From UBA1858 sp965658595 (lineage in GTDB: Bacteria; Pseudomonadota; Gammaproteobacteria; UBA4575), in NCBI GenBank assembly GCA_965658595.1, contig CBFHSW010000047.1, forward strand, positions 1 to 36,417: DNA of 36,417 bases, read 5' to 3'. Shown here one piece after another: positions 32,630 through 36,417 of the stretch. Below the pieces are notes generated by a model. That model made no database searches. It was not told the origin of the DNA and saw only the letters and a program-made list of their open reading frames with translations. Numbering within the stretch: position 1 is the stretch's first letter; every line of letters begins with the position of its first letter. A program made the position numbers and the translations under genes.

Positions 32630-33794
32630 TACTACGCCATTAGATCTGCACTCATCTATTGCTCGCGTCATAGATGTGCAAATGTTTATGGCAATACTCA
32701 TGATTGCAGGAATAGGTATGGTCATGCTGACCTCAACCACGATTGATATTGCCTATCGTATACATGCTGATGATTTCTTTTATATAAAAAAACAATTGGT
32801 ATTTCTATCCTTAGGTCTGTGTTGTATTTTTGTTGTCGCAAGAATTCGGTTGGGGATGTGGGAACGTTTAGGTCCATTATTATTATGCTTATCTATCGTG
32901 CTGTTATTTTTAGTATTAATCCCTGGTTTGGGTAGAACGGTGAATGGTAGTACTCGCTGGTTGCTCGTGGGTCCATTGGGTTTACAGGTTTCAGAGTTTG
33001 CTAAAGTCGCCATGATAATTTATTTATCTGGTTACATCGTTAGACACGCTGATAGAGTAGAAACTAAGCTCACCGCTTTTCTAAGTCCTATGCTAGTGCT
33101 TGGATTAATGATGACATTGCTCATGTTGGAGCCTGATTTTGGGTCTGCCATGGTGTTCATGATACTGGTATTCGGCATGCTATTTTTATCTGGTGCGCGC
33201 TTAATGCCATTGGTAACGCTGATTATTGCCTTCTTCGGGATGATGGCAACTCTGGCGATTACCTCTCCTTATCGCATGCAAAGAATTATCGCTTTTATGG
33301 ATCCATGGGCTGATGCTCAAGATAGTGGTTATCAATTAACACAAGCATTAATTGCGGTTGGTAATGGTGGAATTGCAGGCGTGGGTATAGGCGAGAGTGT
33401 GCAAAAATTATTTCACTTGCCGGAAGCACACAATGACTTCATCTTTGCAGTCTTAGCTGAGGAGATGGGTTTGATTGGGGTTGCGATACTATTACTCAGT
33501 TACTTTATTTTTATTTGGCGTTGTTTTGATTTGGGTAATCAAGCTCAGCTACAGCAAATGAGATTTGCACAAAACATTGCTTACGGCTGTGGAATTTGGT
33601 TTGGGTTACAAACAGTGATTAGCTTATGTGTGAATATGGGTATGTTGCCAACTAAAGGTCTAAGTCTTCCTTTTATTAGTGTTGGTGGCAGTAACCTACT
33701 TGCCAGTTGTATTGCTATTGGACTACTTATTAGAGTGCATATAGAAGTGAGTAGCCAAGGGGCTCATAAAACACGCAAAAGGATGATGGGATGA
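32616..33794 (+). CDS. ftsW: Septal peptidoglycan polymerase FtsW (SEDS family)
   Basis: FtsW is the SEDS glycosyltransferase that works with FtsI at the septum. The 392-residue protein has about ten membrane helices. Family segments are GRTVNGSTRWLLVGPLGLQ, SEFAKVAMIIYLSGYI, LEPDFGSAMVFM, GESVQKLFHLPEAHNDFIFA and LPTKGLSLPFISVGGSNLLA. AGGGG lies five bases before the ATG at 32616. It overlaps murD by 14 bases and murG by four. Confidence 0.97.
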   Translation: MMRADTTPLDLHSSIARVIDVQMFMAILMIAGIGMVMLTSTTIDIAYRIHADDFFYIKKQLVFLSLGLCCIFVVARIRLGMWERLGPLLLCLSIVLLFLVLIPGLGRTVNGSTRWLLVGPLGLQVSEFAKVAMIIYLSGYIVRHADRVETKLTAFLSPMLVLGLMMTLLMLEPDFGSAMVFMILVFGMLFLSGARLMPLVTLIIAFFGMMATLAITSPYRMQRIIAFMDPWADAQDSGYQLTQALIAVGNGGIAGVGIGESVQKLFHLPEAHNDFIFAVLAEEMGLIGVAILLLSYFIFIWRCFDLGNQAQLQQMRFAQNIAYGCGIWFGLQTVISLCVNMGMLPTKGLSLPFISVGGSNLLASCIAIGLLIRVHIEVSSQGAHKTRKRMMG

Positions 33795-34882
33795 TGCGGC
33801 CAGTAATGATACTTGCTGGTGGTACTGGAGGCCATGTGTTTCCAGCATTGGCAGTGGCTAATAAACTGCAGGCTCATGGAGTGCCAATCGTATGGGTGGG
33901 CACAGAGAGAGGCATAGAGTATCGAATAGTGCCAGAGGCAGGTTTTGAGCTAGTTACAATGAATGTTCAAGGATTGCGTGGTAAAGGGATGCTGCATTTA
34001 CTGAAAGCACCATTTATTATTTTGAGTGCGCTGCGAGAGGCGTTAAGCATCTTGATTAAATATCGACCTGCAGTACTCCTTGGCATGGGTGGCTTCGTCA
34101 CAGGGCCGTGTGGATTGATGGCAATATTTTTGAGAAAGCCACTTATCCTGCATGAGCAAAATGCCATTATGGGGTTAACCAATCGAATTCTTGCGCCTAT
34201 CTGCAAGAAAGTATTTGCAGGATTTTCCTATCCTTCACACAAGATCGAATATTGTGGTAACCCTGTTCGTCATGCATTACTAACTCTCGATGAGCCCGAG
34301 GTACGGTTTGCACAAAAAAATCATCATTCGCATCGTTTCTTGATCATAGGTGGAAGTCAGGGATCAAAAGCATTGAATGCACAGGTTCCAGCGGCGATGC
34401 AGTTGTTAGCACAAAAACATCATATTGAAATATTGCATCAAACGGGTAAGCAAGATCATACGGCAGTCATGCAAGCTTATGCAGAGGCAACAATTAATGC
34501 CAAGGTGGAAGAATTTATTAATGATATGCAGGCGGCTTATTCTTGGGCTGATCTGATTATTTGTAGAAGTGGTGCTATGACGCTGGCTGAGATCGCTAGT
34601 GTGGGCTTAGGTGCAGTATTAGTTCCATATCCTTATGCAGTCGACGATCATCAAACTGCCAATGCGCGTCAATTTGTAGAGCAGGGTGCCGCTTATCTTA
34701 TTCCTGAAAAACAATTAAATAGATCCTCCTTGTATGATGTGTGTGAGCAGATAATCGCTGCTAATCAATTTTTAGCTATGGCACAAAAGGCTAAAGCGTT
34801 AGCTACTGTTGATGCTGCTGAAAGAGTTGCTCAAGAATGTCTACAACTGGGTGATATACACCACTCTACGGAGACGGGCTGA
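33791..34882 (+). CDS. murG: Lipid II synthase MurG
   Basis: MurG adds GlcNAc to lipid I on the inner face of the membrane. The 363-residue protein has the N-terminal glycine-rich loop ILAGGTGGHVFPALAVANKL, the LGMGGFVTGPCGL segment, HEQNAIMGLTNRIL, GGSQGSKALNAQVP and the donor-site ICRSGAMTLAEIASVG. Overlaps with ftsW (four bases) and murC (one base, TGATG) place it in the same transcript. Confidence 0.97.
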   Translation: MMRPVMILAGGTGGHVFPALAVANKLQAHGVPIVWVGTERGIEYRIVPEAGFELVTMNVQGLRGKGMLHLLKAPFIILSALREALSILIKYRPAVLLGMGGFVTGPCGLMAIFLRKPLILHEQNAIMGLTNRILAPICKKVFAGFSYPSHKIEYCGNPVRHALLTLDEPEVRFAQKNHHSHRFLIIGGSQGSKALNAQVPAAMQLLAQKHHIEILHQTGKQDHTAVMQAYAEATINAKVEEFINDMQAAYSWADLIICRSGAMTLAEIASVGLGAVLVPYPYAVDDHQTANARQFVEQGAAYLIPEKQLNRSSLYDVCEQIIAANQFLAMAQKAKALATVDAAERVAQECLQLGDIHHSTETG

Positions 34883-36315
34883 TGAAAGTGATGCGACATC
34901 CAGCAACTTTACCGATGCATCGAGTCAATAATGTATTTTTCATTGGCATTGGTGGTGTGGGCATGAGTGGTATTGCAGAAGTCATGCTTAACTTAGGCTT
35001 TAATATTTATGGCAGTGACCAATCTTCTAATATTGCTACTCAAAGACTGCAAGCCTTAGGCGCCAAGATTTATTCTGAGCATGATTCAAGTCATGTTATG
35101 GATATGGATGTAGTGATAATCTCATCCGCAATAGCGGATGATAATGTGGAATTAAACGCAGCGGTTGAAAAGCGCATTCCGATTGTAAGACGCGCTGAAA
35201 TGTTGGCTGAGTTGATGCGTTTTAAACAAGGCATTGCAGTCGCTGGCACACATGGGAAAACCACTACGACCAGTTTAGTCGCTGCAGTAATGGCGCAGGG
35301 TGGATTAGATCCTACTTTCATTGTGGGTGGAAGAGTTAACAGTATAGATAGTCACTCTAAGCTAGGCAGTAGTGAATACTTGGTGGCTGAAGCGGATGAA
35401 AGCGATGCCTCTTTTTTTCATTTACAACCGTTAGTGTCCGTCATTACCAATATTGATGCAGACCATCTGGCAACCTATGAAAATAATTTTGATAAGTTGC
35501 GTTCCGCCTTTATTGAATTTCTACATAATCTGCCTTTTTATGGTTTGGCAGTATTGTGTATTGACGATGAAATTGTTCGTGAAATAGTGTCAGAGGTGAA
35601 TAGACCTTATGTGACTTATGGATTTTCTGAAGATGCTGACATCCGAGCATTGAATGTACAACACGAGCATGCAACAACTAGCTTTGAGATTCAGATTAAA
35701 GGTGAATTAACACAGCAGACTTATCAACTTAACTTGCCTGGTAAACACAATGTTTTAAATGCATTAGCAAGTATTGCCGTAGGGTGTGAATTCAAAGTTG
35801 CACATAGTGATATGCAAACTGCTTTGCAAAGCTTTGCCGGTATTGGTAGACGTATGCAAAGTTTAGGTGAACTTAGTTATGCAGGAAATAGCATACAGTT
35901 CATCGATGATTATGCACATCATCCACGTGAAATTGCCGCCAGTATTGATGCTATTCGTCAAGGCTGGCCGGAGAAAAGAATCCTACTGGTATTTCAACCT
36001 CATCGCTACAGTCGCACTCATGATTTATTTGATGATTTTGTGAATGTGTTACTCGAAGCGGATGTTTTGTTGTTAATGGAGGTCTACTCGGCGGGTGAAG
36101 AGGCTATCAATAATGCAGATAGTCGAGCGTTAGCCCAAGCGCTCAGGTTAAGAGGTAAATTAGATACGTTGTTAATTGATGGTGGTTCTACATTAGCTGA
36201 ATCATTAAAGCCGATTATGCAAGCAGACGATATTGTGGTCACTCTAGGGGCTGGAAGTATCGGTAGAATTTCACATGAAACATTCAATCAGCTATCACAG
36301 GGTGTTAGCACATGA
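34882..36315 (+). CDS. murC: UDP-MurNAc:L-alanine ligase MurC
   Basis: MurC adds L-alanine to UDP-MurNAc, the first stem peptide residue. The 477-residue protein has HRVNNVFFIGIGGVGMSGIA near the start, the ATP loop VAGTHGKTTTTSLVAAVM, AEADESDASFFHL, NIDADHLATYENN and the late QPHRYSRTHDLFDDF. Start and end overlap murG and murB by one and four bases, as usual in this cluster. Confidence 0.98.
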   Translation: MKVMRHPATLPMHRVNNVFFIGIGGVGMSGIAEVMLNLGFNIYGSDQSSNIATQRLQALGAKIYSEHDSSHVMDMDVVIISSAIADDNVELNAAVEKRIPIVRRAEMLAELMRFKQGIAVAGTHGKTTTTSLVAAVMAQGGLDPTFIVGGRVNSIDSHSKLGSSEYLVAEADESDASFFHLQPLVSVITNIDADHLATYENNFDKLRSAFIEFLHNLPFYGLAVLCIDDEIVREIVSEVNRPYVTYGFSEDADIRALNVQHEHATTSFEIQIKGELTQQTYQLNLPGKHNVLNALASIAVGCEFKVAHSDMQTALQSFAGIGRRMQSLGELSYAGNSIQFIDDYAHHPREIAASIDAIRQGWPEKRILLVFQPHRYSRTHDLFDDFVNVLLEADVLLLMEVYSAGEEAINNADSRALAQALRLRGKLDTLLIDGGSTLAESLKPIMQADDIVVTLGAGSIGRISHETFNQLSQGVST

Positions 36316-36417
36316 GTATGTTGAATCTCACTCACACCAATGTTCGTGGCTCAGTTCAACCGAATGCACCACTCACACGATTTAACACCTGGGGGTTAAG
36401 TGGTCATGCAGAATACT
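36312..36417 (+). CDS. murB: UDP-N-acetylenolpyruvoylglucosamine reductase MurB (partial, 5' end)
   Basis: The first 35 codons of murB run to the window edge. The product begins MSMLNLTHTNVRGSVQPNAP and continues LTRFNTWGLSGHAEY, which matches the MurB N-terminus with its substrate-side NTW/GG-like turn. MurB reduces enolpyruvyl-UDP-GlcNAc to UDP-MurNAc with NADPH. The ATG overlaps the murC stop (ATGA). A second in-frame ATG at 36318 is possible. The gene order murC-murB continues the dcw cluster beyond the window. Confidence 0.9.
   Translation, partial: MSMLNLTHTNVRGSVQPNAPLTRFNTWGLSGHAEY

Noticed and set aside
1..36417. tRNA genes, insertion sequences or prophage genes
   Set aside because: No cloverleaf-like sequence, transposase or terminal inverted repeats were recognised on reading either strand.

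Overview
The window looks like chromosomal DNA of a sulfur-oxidising gammaproteobacterium. It carries a complete oxidative-type dissimilatory sulfite reductase operon in the Allochromatium-like order dsrABEFHCMKLJOP; dsrEFH and dsrL mark the sulfur-oxidising direction. It also has gammaproteobacterial housekeeping neighbourhoods: yraN-lpoA-rsmI-rnpB, followed by the division and cell wall (dcw) cluster. Codon use is AT-leaning throughout. I cannot assign a genus from the sequence alone.

Layout. 1-4750 is an accessory region: a partial exported protein and a 204-residue protein (minus strand), a 341-residue unknown protein, two different Fe(II)/2-oxoglutarate oxygenases, a GNAT acetyltransferase and a small unknown protein. 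A bidirectional terminator at 4812-4843 separates this from a minus-strand block at 4864-7480. That block holds a 67-residue unknown protein, a DsrC paralogue with no cysteine, a stand-alone Cas6/Cmx6-like RAMP protein with no CRISPR array in the window, a small unknown protein coupled to it, and a TauD/TfdA-type oxygenase. A 378-base divergent control region (7481-7858) leads into the dsr operon (7859-18717). Sulfur carried as persulfide passes through DsrEFH and DsrC to the sirohaem sulfite reductase DsrAB. The DsrMKJOP membrane complex and the NAD(P)H-linked DsrL handle electrons and DsrC redox cycling. A hairpin lies between dsrA and dsrB, and an intrinsic terminator lies between dsrC and dsrM, which should favour dsrC transcripts over the membrane-complex genes. 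dsrN, dsrR and dsrS do not follow dsrP here.

18774-22424 is on the minus strand (GlcD-like FAD oxidase, YraN, LpoA). From 22481 the plus strand resumes with rsmI, RNase P RNA and the dcw cluster mraZ-rsmH-ftsL-ftsI-murE-murF-mraY-murD-ftsW-murG-murC-murB. Its genes overlap or nearly touch, and it is preceded by a sigma70-like promoter that overlaps three 10-bp-spaced MraZ boxes. murB runs off the right edge.

The best candidate for an undescribed system is the minus-strand block 4864-6516: a cysteine-free DsrC homologue, an orphan Cas6-like RNA-binding protein and two very small conserved-looking proteins, placed directly beside the dsr operon. A regulatory, possibly RNA-based, role in sulfur metabolism is a hypothesis only.
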